Positions 27,336 to 37,314 of a DNA stretch of 64,000 nt are shown piece after piece. Origin of the DNA: Fidelibacterota bacterium (lineage in GTDB: Bacteria; Fidelibacterota; UBA8477; JABMPR01); contig JABIFX010000062.1 of assembly GCA_018650445.1 (NCBI GenBank), positions 1-64,000 of the forward strand. Direction: 5' to 3'. A program made the position numbers and the translations under genes. Each line of letters begins with the position of its first letter. The stretch's first letter is position 1. The notes beneath the pieces were generated by a model, which was given only the letters and a program-made list of their open reading frames with translations, was not told the DNA's origin and did not search any database.

Positions 27336-28751
27336 ATGCTAGATACTAGACGACAAGCACTGCGTTTACTGGGCAAATTGCAAATTTCCTCGACCAGACG
27401 TCTGCTTAAAATGATTGGGACTGCATTTTTTGCAGCTATGATCGCCTTCATCCCCTCCTATTCCGGTTTAGAACCGGCTGCTATGTGGACACTTTTTATC
27501 CTTATCTTTGCGGCAGGCTTATGGATGACCGAGGCAATTCCCGCATTTGCAGTTGCCATACTGATCATTGGTCTGGAAATTCTCATCTTAGGTCAACCAG
27601 GTGGTGTGTATGCCACGGGTCCAAAGGATTGGCAGATGTTTGTGAATCCCTGGGCCAGTCCTATCATGTGGCTCTTTATGGGTGGTTTTGTTTTAGGACA
27701 GGCGGCTCAAACCACTGGTCTCGACAGGATGATGGCTCGATTTGTTCTGAAATGGTTTGGATCTCGTCCCTCAAATGTGTTGCTGGGAGCCATGGGATTG
27801 ACCTTTGTGTTTTCCATGTTTATGTCTAACACAGCTACCACAGCTATGATGATGTCAGTTATGGCACCGGTCATTGCCGGGATCGATAAAAAAGATCCTT
27901 TTGTCAAAGCGCTACTGCTGGGTGTCCCTTTCGCTGCCAATGTGGGTGGAATGGGAACCATCATTGGAAGTCCACCCAATGCCATTGCTGCGGGTTTGCT
28001 CAACGAGACCCATGCCATTAGTTTTGTCGAATGGATGACACTGGGACTCCCCCCGGCCATCGTGCTATTTTTTATTGCCTGGCTCTATTTACGATTTGCA
28101 CATCCATCAAATTCTGAGACTCTTGATCTCCGTGGGCTGGAGTGGGAAACCAGAACGGGTTCGTTGCTTCCCATGTGGAAACGTCTCCTGGTATTCCCTG
28201 TTTTCATATTGACTGTCTTATTGTGGATGACCGGCTCCATACACGGTATGCCCACTGCAGTTGTCTCCTTTATTCCCATCACAATTTTTGCTGTAACTGG
28301 TATTTTGAATGTCGCTGAAGTGCGTCGCCTGCAATGGGATGTGCTAATGCTCATGGCAGGTGGGTTGTCTCTGGGTGTGGCAATTCAAAAAAGTGGTTTG
28401 GCCACCTGGGTACTGGGTCTCATCCCCATGGATACTATGGGTCTGCTTGCCATCGCATTTGTATTGGCCTATGTCACGACCTTACTGTCAAATTTCATGA
28501 GCAATACTGCTGCCACAAATATACTGGCTCCTCTGGGTATCGCAGTTGCTGTTGGTTTTGAACCTATCGTAGTTATTCCACTGGCCCTCGGTGCCTCTGC
28601 AGCCATGTGTTTGCCCATCTCCACACCTCCCAATGCTATTGCATTTGCCACTGGAGGTATGAAAACCACAGATTTTGTCAGAGGTGGTATATTAATGGGG
28701 ATACTCGGTCCTGCCCTGGCAGTACTCTGGGTATTCTGGATGTTGGGTTAA
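27336..28751 (+). CDS. SLC13/DASS-family sodium:dicarboxylate or divalent-anion symporter
   Basis: A 471-residue polytopic membrane transporter of the DASS family. The two family repeats show FMSNTATTAMMM and FMSNTAATNILAPL, the SNT substrate/sodium-binding motifs, and conserved GTIIGSPPNA and LPISTPPNAIAF. It probably couples sodium entry to uptake of dicarboxylates, sulfate or phosphate. It follows the HDAC-like gene after 89 bp. Its stop codon overlaps the stop of the convergent FAD dehydrogenase gene in a shared TTAA (28748-28751), so no terminator lies between them. Confidence 0.9.
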   Translation: MLDTRRQALRLLGKLQISSTRRLLKMIGTAFFAAMIAFIPSYSGLEPAAMWTLFILIFAAGLWMTEAIPAFAVAILIIGLEILILGQPGGVYATGPKDWQMFVNPWASPIMWLFMGGFVLGQAAQTTGLDRMMARFVLKWFGSRPSNVLLGAMGLTFVFSMFMSNTATTAMMMSVMAPVIAGIDKKDPFVKALLLGVPFAANVGGMGTIIGSPPNAIAAGLLNETHAISFVEWMTLGLPPAIVLFFIAWLYLRFAHPSNSETLDLRGLEWETRTGSLLPMWKRLLVFPVFILTVLLWMTGSIHGMPTAVVSFIPITIFAVTGILNVAEVRRLQWDVLMLMAGGLSLGVAIQKSGLATWVLGLIPMDTMGLLAIAFVLAYVTTLLSNFMSNTAATNILAPLGIAVAVGFEPIVVIPLALGASAAMCLPISTPPNAIAFATGGMKTTDFVRGGILMGILGPALAVLWVFWMLG

Positions 28752-31609
28752 TTTCCGAAAACGGCTCCATGAACAAGATGGATCAGAGATGAATAACTCT
28801 CATCTGTAGCGTTTGACATCCCCATTTCACAAGTCCGAGATGTGGAAAAATGTCCATTCACCCCATGATGCTGGCGCACTTCTGCTGCCTCATCTCGGGT
28901 GGCATGTTCAGTAAGCTCTGGAACCAGAAAACCTCTATCGCCTGCAAAACCGCAACACCCCGTATCCTCAGGGATAATAGCCTCATGGGCACAGGTCTGG
29001 CCCACTGATAACATTTTCCCTTCCAGACCCATCTTCCGTGATGAGCAAGTAGGATGCAGAATGATCTTGTCTGCTTTGTGTTTAATATCCAGTCGAGGGA
29101 TAATGGTATCATTCAAGTAGGCAATGATATCCACAATATTTAAAGCCTTCCATTGCTGCAGATACTCTCCTTCAAGGATCGAATCATAATGCAACATTTT
29201 GTAGGTACATGGCGAGGTATCCACCACAATGGGTAATTTCCCCTGCTGGGATGTCTTCCATAGAGAACGTACAGTATTTTCTGCCATGAGCTTGTAAGCT
29301 TTATTGAAGCCCTTTGAGGAATATGGGGTTCCACAACAGAGGTCTTCCAGGTGGTCAGGATAAATTGGATGTATGCCAGCCTCTTGCATAAGTTGAATAA
29401 ATGCTTCTGCAGTACTCAGTGTATTGGTTTCACCTGGGGTTTTATTCATGCCCCGACTGAGACAAGAGGCGAAGTAAACCATTTCCTCTTTTTCATCAGA
29501 ATTCTTGATTCGGATGACGGGCAAACCTTTGCCGCCAGTTGGCATAAATTTGTGCCAGACGGGAATTCGCCCACCACTCCAGCGATATAGTACCATTGAG
29601 AGGGAAACGATTCTTTGGCTGCCAATGAGTCGAGTAATGGGAGTTGCCAGGTTGAGCCCCAGACGGATCATCTCCACCACAAAACTAAAATATCTGGCTG
29701 TCCACCAGGCAAGTCGGCGACTGATCAGGCCATGACTCTCTTTTCTAAAATGACGGGTTAAGTCACCTGTATCAATTTTTACAGGGCATCCCAGAGCACA
29801 GAGACCATCCACTGCACAGGTGTCAACACTTTCATAGGCGTAATCCTTGAGCAAAACCTGAGCAGTTTCCCGTTCGGTGAAATCACCTTTCTGAAGCAGT
29901 TGAATTTCACGCCAGGTAGCAATACGCCGTCTCGGTGTCATACTCAAGTCCCTTGAAGGGCACCAGGTTTCACAAAATCCGCATTCGATACATTTGTCGA
30001 CGACAGCTTCAACTGTGGGTGTTGGTTTGATATTCTTAAGATAAATCTCAGGGTCGTCATTAATGATCACACCTGGATTTAAAAGAAGATCAGGATCAAT
30101 GAGGGCTTTGAGATCACGCATAATCTCTACGGCTACCTCACCCCATTCAGTTTCAAGGAAAGGAGCCATGTTGCGACCCGTACCATGTTCAGCTTTTAAG
30201 GCACCGTCATAGGTGCCCACAGTCATCTCCACTACATCTTTGATAAAATGTTCATACTGATCCCTACCAGCGGCATCAGCAAAGGTTTGAGAAATTACGA
30301 AATGGAGATTGCCATCCTTGGCGTGACCAAAAATAATGGCATCATCATAACCATGTTTCTTAAACAGTCCCTGAAGTTCAAGGGTTGCATCGGCCAGATC
30401 CTTCAACCGGAAGCAAATATCCTCGATAATGACAGTTGTTCCTGACTTCCTGACAGCACCAACTGAGGGCAGCAAGCCTTTACGTAGCTTCCAATAGAGC
30501 ATACGGGTAGGCTCATCCTCGGTGAAATCAGCGGGATGAATTAATTTGGCAGTTTTTAGAACTTCCAGACCTGCATCCACCTTACCAGCAAGGGTTTTAG
30601 AATCAGGTGCCTGAAATTCACAAAGCAGAGCGGCTGCTTTTTCAGGAAGCGTTTTTATTTCCTCTGACATACCCGGTTCATCCTGTATGGAACGCAGAGC
30701 TGCTCGATCCATAAGTTCCAGGGCCTGGGCTCCCGCTTTTTGCAGGGGCAGCACGGTTTGTGTTGCTGAGCGTATATCTTTAAAGAAAAGTAAGGCAGCG
30801 GATTTGTGTGGGTCATCTGCCAACGTCTTTAAGCGTACCTTTGAAATGAACCCCAGAGTTCCTTCTGAGCCAACCAGGAGATGACTTAATATATCAATAG
30901 GTTTTTCATAATCGATAAGTGCGTTCAGTGAATAGCCCTGCGTGTTCTTGCGAGTGTATTTATCTCTCACGCGTTTGTAGAGGGTTTTATCAGCGAGAAC
31001 GCGTTCTCTAAGATCAAGCAGACCCTGATAAATTTCTGGAGACTGCTCTAGAAGTTGCTCGTCACTATTCTCATCGATGGTATCGTATGTTTGACCATTG
31101 GGGAGGACAAATCGCACAGAGTCCATGGTGTGGTAGGCATTATCCTTTACGCCGCAACACATACCACTGGCATTGTTGGCAATGATTCCCCCAACCATAC
31201 AGGCATCCAATGATGCTGGATCGGGACCAATTTTGCGACCATATGGTGCCAACCGGCGATTCACCTGTCCCCCAATCAAGCCAGGTTCCAATTGAATGGT
31301 TCCCTGCTCTTCATCAAAGAAAAAGTCCTGCCATTTGTTGCTGACTTCTACCAGGATCCCATCAGTAATTGATTGACCAGACAGGGAGGTTCCAGCAGCT
31401 CTGAATACGAGGGGTATCTTACTGTGCTGAGAATATGCAAATAGTTGGATGATTTCTGTTTCGCTCACCGGCTGAACGATCACCTCTGGAATCAGCCTGT
31501 AAAAACTGGCATCTCTGGCAAAACTGTGGCGATCAATGAGTCGTGCTTTAATCCGATCCTCAGGCAGGATAGCTTTTAACGCATCCAGCATTGGGTTCTC
31601 AGGTTTCAT
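28748..31609 (-). CDS. FAD-linked 2-hydroxyacid dehydrogenase fused to Fe-S/CCG domains (GlcD-GlcF or Dld-II type)
   Basis: A 953-residue fusion. Residues about 1-480 form a VAO/GlcD-type FAD domain (FRAAGTSLSGQS pyrophosphate-binding segment; AEHGTGRNMAPF). A ferredoxin-like segment follows with two 4Fe-4S motifs, CIECGFCETWCP and CAVDGLCALGCP. The C-terminal part has paired CCG domains (DLCCGTPYS, DTGCCGFAG) as in GlcF and heterodisulfide reductase. The likely reaction is oxidation of D-lactate or glycolate with electrons passed to the quinone pool. The exact substrate is uncertain (YdiJ-like proteins share the layout). It is 12 bp downstream of the Ppx/GppA gene. Confidence 0.88.
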   Translation of the reverse strand: MKPENPMLDALKAILPEDRIKARLIDRHSFARDASFYRLIPEVIVQPVSETEIIQLFAYSQHSKIPLVFRAAGTSLSGQSITDGILVEVSNKWQDFFFDEEQGTIQLEPGLIGGQVNRRLAPYGRKIGPDPASLDACMVGGIIANNASGMCCGVKDNAYHTMDSVRFVLPNGQTYDTIDENSDEQLLEQSPEIYQGLLDLRERVLADKTLYKRVRDKYTRKNTQGYSLNALIDYEKPIDILSHLLVGSEGTLGFISKVRLKTLADDPHKSAALLFFKDIRSATQTVLPLQKAGAQALELMDRAALRSIQDEPGMSEEIKTLPEKAAALLCEFQAPDSKTLAGKVDAGLEVLKTAKLIHPADFTEDEPTRMLYWKLRKGLLPSVGAVRKSGTTVIIEDICFRLKDLADATLELQGLFKKHGYDDAIIFGHAKDGNLHFVISQTFADAAGRDQYEHFIKDVVEMTVGTYDGALKAEHGTGRNMAPFLETEWGEVAVEIMRDLKALIDPDLLLNPGVIINDDPEIYLKNIKPTPTVEAVVDKCIECGFCETWCPSRDLSMTPRRRIATWREIQLLQKGDFTERETAQVLLKDYAYESVDTCAVDGLCALGCPVKIDTGDLTRHFRKESHGLISRRLAWWTARYFSFVVEMIRLGLNLATPITRLIGSQRIVSLSMVLYRWSGGRIPVWHKFMPTGGKGLPVIRIKNSDEKEEMVYFASCLSRGMNKTPGETNTLSTAEAFIQLMQEAGIHPIYPDHLEDLCCGTPYSSKGFNKAYKLMAENTVRSLWKTSQQGKLPIVVDTSPCTYKMLHYDSILEGEYLQQWKALNIVDIIAYLNDTIIPRLDIKHKADKIILHPTCSSRKMGLEGKMLSVGQTCAHEAIIPEDTGCCGFAGDRGFLVPELTEHATRDEAAEVRQHHGVNGHFSTSRTCEMGMSNATDESYSSLIHLVHGAVFGN

Positions 31610-31621
31610 TCGATGAATCCC

Positions 31622-32578
31622 CTATTGATTTTTCACATACTCATCGTGCATATGATGCACCAATCCATCAGCCAGGCCGAATTGGGGGACGAATATTTCA
31701 TCAATCTCACCCCATTTCATAATGGATTTGAATATTTTGGAAGCATGAACAATAACATCAGCGCGGTCTGGTCGTAGATGTAATATTCTGATGCGCTCTT
31801 CTATGTTGTATGAATTGAGCATGGCATCAATCTCGTTTAATTCTGTAAATCTAACTGGCATATCATTTTTGCTGCTAGAGAGTCTGAGGATTTTATTCAT
31901 GTTTCCCCCTGAGCCAATGGCACTTAACTGAATATCAACCGGGCGGAATTCTAATACCCAGGCCTGCATATCATCCCAGACAGCCTGACTTACCTGCCGA
32001 TTCAATAAACGGACCGAACCAATGGGAAAGGAGCGTGAAATCAGGCGCTCACTCCTGGCAAAAAAGGTCAATTCTGTGCTACCACCACCCACATCAATAT
32101 AGAGATAGGCCCTGTCAGGGTGGAGAGTTTCGGCGATATGGGAAGCAAAGATCATCTCAGCTTCCACGCCACCATCGATAATCTCCAGGTTTAGCTGACT
32201 TTCCTCTCTAATTCGGGTCGCAATTCTGACACCATTCTGGGCTTCGCGCATGGCCGAAGTTGCACAGGCTCGATAGTCCCTGGGTGCGTATGCTTTTAAC
32301 AGATGGGAAAAGGCTATCAGGGTGGAAACAAGTTGCTCTTCTTTTTGGGGAGAGATGACTTGATCCTTAAACACATCTTCTCCCAGACGAATGGGCATTC
32401 TTACCAGAGATTCTTTGGCAAATACACAGTGTGCCCCTGTGGTCATTACTTTGGATAAGAGAAGACGGACACCATTGGAGCCAATATCTATGGCAGCATA
32501 TTTTTGTTCTGAGTCAGGAGACCAGTTCAGCTCAGGATCTCTTTTTGTCACACGAAATTTCTTAGACGATTTAGCCAT
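31622..32578 (-). CDS. Ppx/GppA-family phosphatase (single catalytic unit)
   Basis: A 318-residue protein covering the two ASKHA-type subdomains of exopolyphosphatase/pppGpp phosphatase: the phosphate-1 motif AAIDIGSNGVRLL near the N terminus, TSAMREAQNG in the middle, and phosphate-2 motif LYIDVGGGSTELT. The C-terminal HD-like domains of E. coli Ppx are absent, as in short bacterial forms. It hydrolyses polyphosphate or the pentaphosphate alarmone; which one cannot be decided. It is 7 bp after sixA, in the run sixA-ppx-FAD dehydrogenase. Confidence 0.88.
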   Translation of the reverse strand: MAKSSKKFRVTKRDPELNWSPDSEQKYAAIDIGSNGVRLLLSKVMTTGAHCVFAKESLVRMPIRLGEDVFKDQVISPQKEEQLVSTLIAFSHLLKAYAPRDYRACATSAMREAQNGVRIATRIREESQLNLEIIDGGVEAEMIFASHIAETLHPDRAYLYIDVGGGSTELTFFARSERLISRSFPIGSVRLLNRQVSQAVWDDMQAWVLEFRPVDIQLSAIGSGGNMNKILRLSSSKNDMPVRFTELNEIDAMLNSYNIEERIRILHLRPDRADVIVHASKIFKSIMKWGEIDEIFVPQFGLADGLVHHMHDEYVKNQ

Positions 32579-32585
32579 TTAGAAT

Positions 32586-33083
32586 TTAGCTCAGATTCTT
32601 TTTTGTGAGATAGGTAAGCAGCTTTCCGCCCTTTTTGATCGCCTTTAGCCAGGTTCTGGTGTTGAACGTGATACCAACAACAGAGGACGTTGGCATGCCC
32701 TCGCGAAATTCCTTGCATAAATTCCAGCATAAAGCATTGAAAGTTGGATTGTGCCCAAAGAGCATGAGGGTTTCAACATCATCATCAACATGGGAGATGA
32801 TGTCAATCGCCTGGTCAATTCCTCCAAAATGATAGAGAGGCTCCAGCTTGACAATATCAGCAACGGGGTAATTTAATTTCTCGGCAAAGATACTTGCAGT
32901 TTCAAGAGCCCGACAAGCAGGACTTGAAAGTATGAGATCAACATCAGTTAGATCCTGGGCGAGATGCTCGGAAATTGCAGTAGCTTTTTCCACCCCATAA
33001 TCTGCCAGACAGCGATTGAAATCGGAAAAGTCAGGTGCCACTTCAATTGCCTTGGAATGCCTGATGATATACAATTTTTTCAT
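32586..33083 (-). CDS. SixA-type histidine phosphatase
   Basis: A 165-residue phosphohistidine phosphatase of the SixA branch, which removes phosphate from His in phosphorelay or PTS proteins. It opens with KKLYIIRHSKA (RHxK, catalytic H9) and has LSSPACRALETA and MLFGHNPTFN with the second catalytic His. The start at 33083 puts the RH motif directly at the N terminus; the 11-codon longer frame adds nothing family-like. It is first in a run with the Ppx/GppA and FAD-dehydrogenase genes. Confidence 0.88.
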   Translation of the reverse strand: MKKLYIIRHSKAIEVAPDFSDFNRCLADYGVEKATAISEHLAQDLTDVDLILSSPACRALETASIFAEKLNYPVADIVKLEPLYHFGGIDQAIDIISHVDDDVETLMLFGHNPTFNALCWNLCKEFREGMPTSSVVGITFNTRTWLKAIKKGGKLLTYLTKKNLS

Positions 33084-33166
33084 AGTTCTGAGCCCTAACA
33101 TGGTAGGGTAAAACATAGCATAAACTGATATGATCTGTTAGTGAGTTTTTCAGAGATTTTTGGGGA

Positions 33167-33206
33167 GTTGTCGCTGTAGGGGCGGGGTAATCACCGTCCC
33201 CACAAC
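33167..33206. repeat. GC-rich hairpin element between kbl and sixA
   Basis: GTTGT and ACAAC enclose an inner stem GGGGCGG/CCG(T)CCCC with an 8-nt loop. It is strikingly GC-rich for the surrounding spacer. No clean T-tract follows on the minus strand, so it is not a textbook terminator for kbl. It may be a dispersed repeat; no second copy was seen in this window. Confidence 0.4.
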
Positions 33207-33231
33207 GATAAAATATTACTACGAGATGACT

Positions 33232-34413
33232 TTAAATAACACCGAATTGCTTGCCGACCTCAGTAAAGGCTTGAATGGCCCGATCGAGATGTTCGCGGGT
33301 GTGGGCAGCGCTGATTTGAGTTCGAATTCTGGCTTCTCCCTTAGGTACTACAGGAAATGAGAATCCAATAACATAGATTCCTTTTTCGAGCATGGCGGCG
33401 GCGATATCGGCAGCCAGTTTTGCATCTCCAAACATGATGGGCACGATGGGATGCTCCCCCACTTTTATATCAAATCCCGCAGCAGTCATTTTCTCCCTAA
33501 AGTAACGGGTGTTCTCCTCCAGTTTCTGGCGTAAATCTGATGATTCAGACAGGAGGTCAATAACGGCAATGCTGGCTGCGGTGATGGCAGGTGCCAATGT
33601 ATTACTGAATAAATATGGTCTAGAGCGCTGTCGCAGCATATCCACAATTTCCTGGCGAGCTGCCGTGAAACCTCCGCTGGCTCCACCCATGGCCTTACCC
33701 AGGGTTGAGGTGATTATGTCAACGCGTCCCATGGCACCTCGAAATTCATAGGAGCCTCTGCCATTTGGTCCAAAAAATCCGGTGGCATGTGAATCATCAA
33801 CGTGAACGAGGGCATCATACTTTTCTGCCAGATCACAAATTTTATCTATTTGGGCCACATAGCCATCCATTGAGAAAACACCGTCTGTGGATATAAGACG
33901 AGTCCGAGCATCTTGAGATTCCTTCAAGATGGATTCCAACTCATCCATGTTGTTATTAGCATAGCGATATCGCCTGGCTTTACAGAGACGGACGCCATCA
34001 ATAATGGAGGCATGATTGAGTTGGTCAGATATAATGGCATCCTCTGGCCCCAGAATGGTCTCAAAGAGCCCACCATTGGCATCAAAGCAGGATGAATACA
34101 GGATAGCATCATCCAAGCCCAGGAAACCGGCAATTCTCCCTTCCAATTCCTTATGAATACTCTGGGTACCACAAATAAATCTCACGGAACTAAGCCCAAA
34201 ACCCCATTTAGCCAGCCCATTTTGAGCTGCTTTTATGAGGCGAGGATGATTGGCCAGTCCAAGATAGTTGTTGGCGCAAAAATTCAGCACCGATGTACCT
34301 GCTACCTGAATTTCGGCACTTTGCTGTGATTCAATCACACGTTCTGCCTTGAACAGTCCAGCTGCTTTAATCTCGGCGAGTTCTTCAATTAGACGTGTTT
34401 TAGTTGTGTTCAT
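33232..34413 (-). CDS. kbl: Glycine C-acetyltransferase (2-amino-3-ketobutyrate CoA ligase)
   Basis: A 393-residue PLP enzyme of the alpha-oxoamine synthase family that cleaves 2-amino-3-oxobutyrate with CoA to glycine and acetyl-CoA. It shows [14 protein letters not shown] at the N terminus, the cofactor segment [12 protein letters not shown] (residues 204-215) and the PLP lysine K240 in [10 protein letters not shown]. Length matches E. coli Kbl. It overlaps the upstream threonine dehydrogenase gene by 14 bp, so the two form a threonine-catabolism pair, which supports Kbl over related synthases such as BioF. Confidence 0.95.
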   Translation of the reverse strand: MNTTKTRLIEELAEIKAAGLFKAERVIESQQSAEIQVAGTSVLNFCANNYLGLANHPRLIKAAQNGLAKWGFGLSSVRFICGTQSIHKELEGRIAGFLGLDDAILYSSCFDANGGLFETILGPEDAIISDQLNHASIIDGVRLCKARRYRYANNNMDELESILKESQDARTRLISTDGVFSMDGYVAQIDKICDLAEKYDALVHVDDSHATGFFGPNGRGSYEFRGAMGRVDIITSTLGKAMGGASGGFTAARQEIVDMLRQRSRPYLFSNTLAPAITAASIAVIDLLSESSDLRQKLEENTRYFREKMTAAGFDIKVGEHPIVPIMFGDAKLAADIAAAMLEKGIYVIGFSFPVVPKGEARIRTQISAAHTREHLDRAIQAFTEVGKQFGVI

Positions 34414-35422
34414 AACGGCTCCTGATCACGGGCATTAAATATTCTGAAAAAGCCTTGTCCAGATCATGATTGGCTGACCAACCCCAATCCGCCCGGGCCT
34501 GATCGTCGTCAATATCTGCTGGCCAGCTGTCAATGATGGACTGACGATTATCGTTGATAACAAAATCTATATTGGCTTCTGGATAATAGGATTTAACCTT
34601 GGATAAAAACTCCCCTGCGGAGGGGTTAAATGCCTTCACATTGTAAACCATCTGGGTCAAGGCCTCTCGTGGTGCTGCCATGAGCATCTCGATAGCGACG
34701 ATAGCATCACTCATGGTCATAAATGGGATGGTAGCATTTTCCCGCACAAAACAGCTGTATGGTTCTCCCTTTGCAGCGGCATGGATCATTTCCGGTGCAT
34801 AGTCACTGGTCCCGCCTGCTGGAAGTGTGTGAGCACTGATAATTCCAGGGAACCTGATACTTCTAAAATCAACTAAACCTGCCGTATCAGTGGTGGAAAG
34901 TCTCTTGTAATAGTGACTGTAGTAATCTCCCAGACTTTCGCAATAGAGCTTGTTACAACCATACATGGTTTGAGGATGACGGTAATCATCTTCATGTATA
35001 GCACCAATCGAGGTCTTTTCTTTTAGGGAAGGGATTCCATAGACTGCAATTGAGCTGGGGAAGAAAAATTTAACAGGTTGACCGTGACTCTGGGCTTGTT
35101 CCATGGCGAGATCCAGTAGATTCAGAGTTCCATCCACATTCACTTCGTGGGCAATCACTGGAGAAAATTCTGCCCGAGTACTTAATAGAGCAGCCATGTG
35201 GTAAATGGCTTCGATTTGATATTGGGCGTTGATCCGTTCCAACAAGTTACGATCCAGAATATTTCCTATGAGGCAATCCTGAGTTCGTTCCTGAACGAAT
35301 TCATCTGCCATGCTAAGATCTATACCAATGAGATTGCGGATGCCTTGATTATGTAGAGAACTAACCAAACCATGACCGATTTCACCATTTACACCAGAAA
35401 TCAAAATAATCGATTTACGCAT
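34400..35422 (-). CDS. L-threonine 3-dehydrogenase, SDR/epimerase type
   Basis: A 340-residue extended short-chain dehydrogenase that oxidises L-threonine to 2-amino-3-oxobutyrate with NAD. The Rossmann motif GVNGEIGHG is at residues 10-18, and the active site has S123/S124 with Y154-x3-K158 (MYGCNK). This epimerase-like form, not the zinc MDR form of E. coli Tdh, is typical of Bacteroidota and related phyla. Overlap with kbl by 14 bp gives tight coupling, sensible because the intermediate is unstable. Confidence 0.92.
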   Translation of the reverse strand: MRKSIILISGVNGEIGHGLVSSLHNQGIRNLIGIDLSMADEFVQERTQDCLIGNILDRNLLERINAQYQIEAIYHMAALLSTRAEFSPVIAHEVNVDGTLNLLDLAMEQAQSHGQPVKFFFPSSIAVYGIPSLKEKTSIGAIHEDDYRHPQTMYGCNKLYCESLGDYYSHYYKRLSTTDTAGLVDFRSIRFPGIISAHTLPAGGTSDYAPEMIHAAAKGEPYSCFVRENATIPFMTMSDAIVAIEMLMAAPREALTQMVYNVKAFNPSAGEFLSKVKSYYPEANIDFVINDNRQSIIDSWPADIDDDQARADWGWSANHDLDKAFSEYLMPVIRSRYEHN

Positions 35423-35464
35423 TTACCTTCTCCAGAACTCTTGTTCTCATGATTTACGAATAAA

Positions 35465-35500
35465 TAAAAAAGCCCCCTGCTAAATTCAGCGAGGGGACTT
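35465..35500 (-). terminator. Rho-independent terminator after the lipoprotein gene
   Basis: On the minus strand AAGTCCCC pairs with GGGGGCTT, an inner GCT/AGC pair adds length, and TTTTTTATTT follows. It lies 29 bp after the stop of the gene at 35529 and before the threonine genes. Confidence 0.85.
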
Positions 35501-35528
35501 AAAGGATATGATTTCAAAAAGGGAGGGG

Positions 35529-36020
35529 TTATTCGGTTTCAACCTCATCCTTTGTCAAGTAGTCATTAATAGCTTCGTTAAAGGTTTCAAGAGCCTTCAC
35601 AGGAAGATTATCGATGTTGTCATTGATGCGACGGATAACCATGCGAGTGCTACTGGCATTTGTTTTCACAGTCGTCAATTCTTTTTGCATGGTATTGATT
35701 GACTTATCAACATACATCTGAGATGAATCCATCTGGGTTGAGAATACTAGCATGAGGGTATTGATCGAATCTAGCTGGGCAGTCATGGCTAATAATGCAG
35801 CCCGATCTTCCATCAAGACAGAGTCAAGAACAACACTCAAACTACCGGCAAGGTCTGAGACCAAAGCCTCTTTTTGGGCTTCACCTTGAGCCTGAACATA
35901 TTCTACTGTAGCCAGATTAAATTTTGCTGCACCACCCTCTGTAGGGATAAAACTCAAGGAGGAACAAGATCCTAAGAATAGAGCTGATAATAAAATTGAA
36001 ATGGTAATCATTTTGTTCAT
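35529..36020 (-). CDS. Small lipoprotein with a coiled-coil body, function unknown
   Basis: A 163-residue protein with a lipoprotein signal (LFLGSC at residues 15-20, then SS). The mature part is mostly heptad-like helix with many Ser, Thr, Met and Leu, suggesting a coiled coil from about residue 40 to 140. I do not recognise a named family. It is transcribed alone, with a strong terminator behind it and a divergent aldo/keto reductase upstream. A periplasmic, outer-membrane-anchored spacer role would fit the shape but is not shown. Confidence 0.7.
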   Translation of the reverse strand: MNKMITISILLSALFLGSCSSLSFIPTEGGAAKFNLATVEYVQAQGEAQKEALVSDLAGSLSVVLDSVLMEDRAALLAMTAQLDSINTLMLVFSTQMDSSQMYVDKSINTMQKELTTVKTNASSTRMVIRRINDNIDNLPVKALETFNEAINDYLTKDEVETE

Positions 36021-36312
36021 TTGTATCCCCTTAATTGGAATGAGTGATGTGTGCTCAAGTTGATCCAGGTCACACGATATTTGCTTTCGAAAAAAATAGC
36101 GTTTGCTACAACCAAGTCAAGGAAAAAGCAGAAATTATGCCATTTTCTAGCAATTTAAAAAAGTCACCCAATCCAACATTGAATAACCTTGCCAACCTGA
36201 ACCGATTTATCTCGATATCACCCATACTTTTATTTTTCTTAGATTGGAAACTGGCAGCCCACTATTTATTCTTAGCCCGATCACTACTTATCAAAAAAAA
36301 GAGGATTTGAAT

Positions 36313-37302
36313 ATGGAATATCGTCGTTTAGGAAGCTCAGGCTTAAAAGTAAGCACCTTGTCATTTGGGTCATGGGTAACCTTTCAGACTCAGGTTGATC
36401 TTTCACTGGCAGAAGAGATGATGAAAACCGCCTATGATGCGGGAGTAAACTTTTTTGACAATGCTGAAGTTTATGCCAATGGTGCCTCTGAAGAGATAAT
36501 GGGTGATGCCCTCAAGAAACTTGGTTGGAGCCGAGATACATTTATAGTTTCCTCCAAGGCTTTCTGGGGAGGGCAGCTTCCGACACAGAGAGGATTGAGT
36601 CGCAAACATATTACGGATGCCTGCCATGCAGCTCTGGGCAGACTCAAGGTAAACTATCTCGATCTGTTTTTCTGTCACAGACCTGATGAGTCCACTCCCA
36701 TTGAAGAAACTGTACGTACCATGACTGATCTTATTCATCAGGGTAAGGTGCTGTATTGGGGGACTTCCGAATGGAGTGCACAGCAAATTATGGAAGCTTA
36801 TGGTGTTGCCCGGCAGTACGGACTAATCCCCCCTACCATGGAGCAACCCGAATACAATATGTTTCGTCGTGACTATGTTGAATCTGATTACCGAAGACTC
36901 TATACAGAAATTGGTCTGGGAACCACTATCTGGTCACCTCTTGCATCAGGATTACTCACTGGGAAATACAGTCAGGGCATCCCGGATAACGCCAGAGTCA
37001 ATCTACCTGGATATGGCTGGTTGAAAAAAATGGTTGAATCGCCGGAGGGTCAGGCAAAAATTCAGAAGGCTATTAAACTCCAGGAAATAGCCAACGATAT
37101 TGGTCACTCCCTGACAAATATGTCATTGGCCTGGTGTGCTGTCAATCCCAATGTGAGTACCGTTATTCTGGGGGCTTCAAAAATGTCCCAATTGACAGAA
37201 AATTTAAAGGCCCTGGATGCATTGCCAGCTCTGACACCAGAGGTCATGGAAAAAATTGAAGTGGTTCTGGAGAACAAACCAGCCCCACCACCCCAGTTTT
37301 AG
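36313..37302 (+). CDS. Aldo/keto reductase, voltage-gated potassium-channel beta-subunit-like
   Basis: A 329-residue NADPH-dependent reductase with a TIM barrel. It starts MEYRRLGSSGLKVSTLSFG and carries the catalytic tetrad in FFDNAEVYANG (Asp, Tyr), VSSKAFW (Lys) and LFFCHRPD (His). The C-terminal NADP site reads VILGASKMSQLTENL. Sequence style is closest to the KvbB/YghZ group, which reduces small carbonyls such as methylglyoxal. The start at 36313 has AGAGGA 7 nt upstream; the longer frame extends into the spacer. It converges on the usher gene with a 12-bp gap. Confidence 0.92.
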   Translation: MEYRRLGSSGLKVSTLSFGSWVTFQTQVDLSLAEEMMKTAYDAGVNFFDNAEVYANGASEEIMGDALKKLGWSRDTFIVSSKAFWGGQLPTQRGLSRKHITDACHAALGRLKVNYLDLFFCHRPDESTPIEETVRTMTDLIHQGKVLYWGTSEWSAQQIMEAYGVARQYGLIPPTMEQPEYNMFRRDYVESDYRRLYTEIGLGTTIWSPLASGLLTGKYSQGIPDNARVNLPGYGWLKKMVESPEGQAKIQKAIKLQEIANDIGHSLTNMSLAWCAVNPNVSTVILGASKMSQLTENLKALDALPALTPEVMEKIEVVLENKPAPPPQF

Positions 37303-37314
37303 TCAGAAGGATAT

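Noticed and set aside
36044..36312. Small ORF and upstream extension of the aldo/keto reductase
   Set aside because: The ATG at 36313 with AGAGGA is clearly the start; the extension has no aldo/keto reductase similarity.
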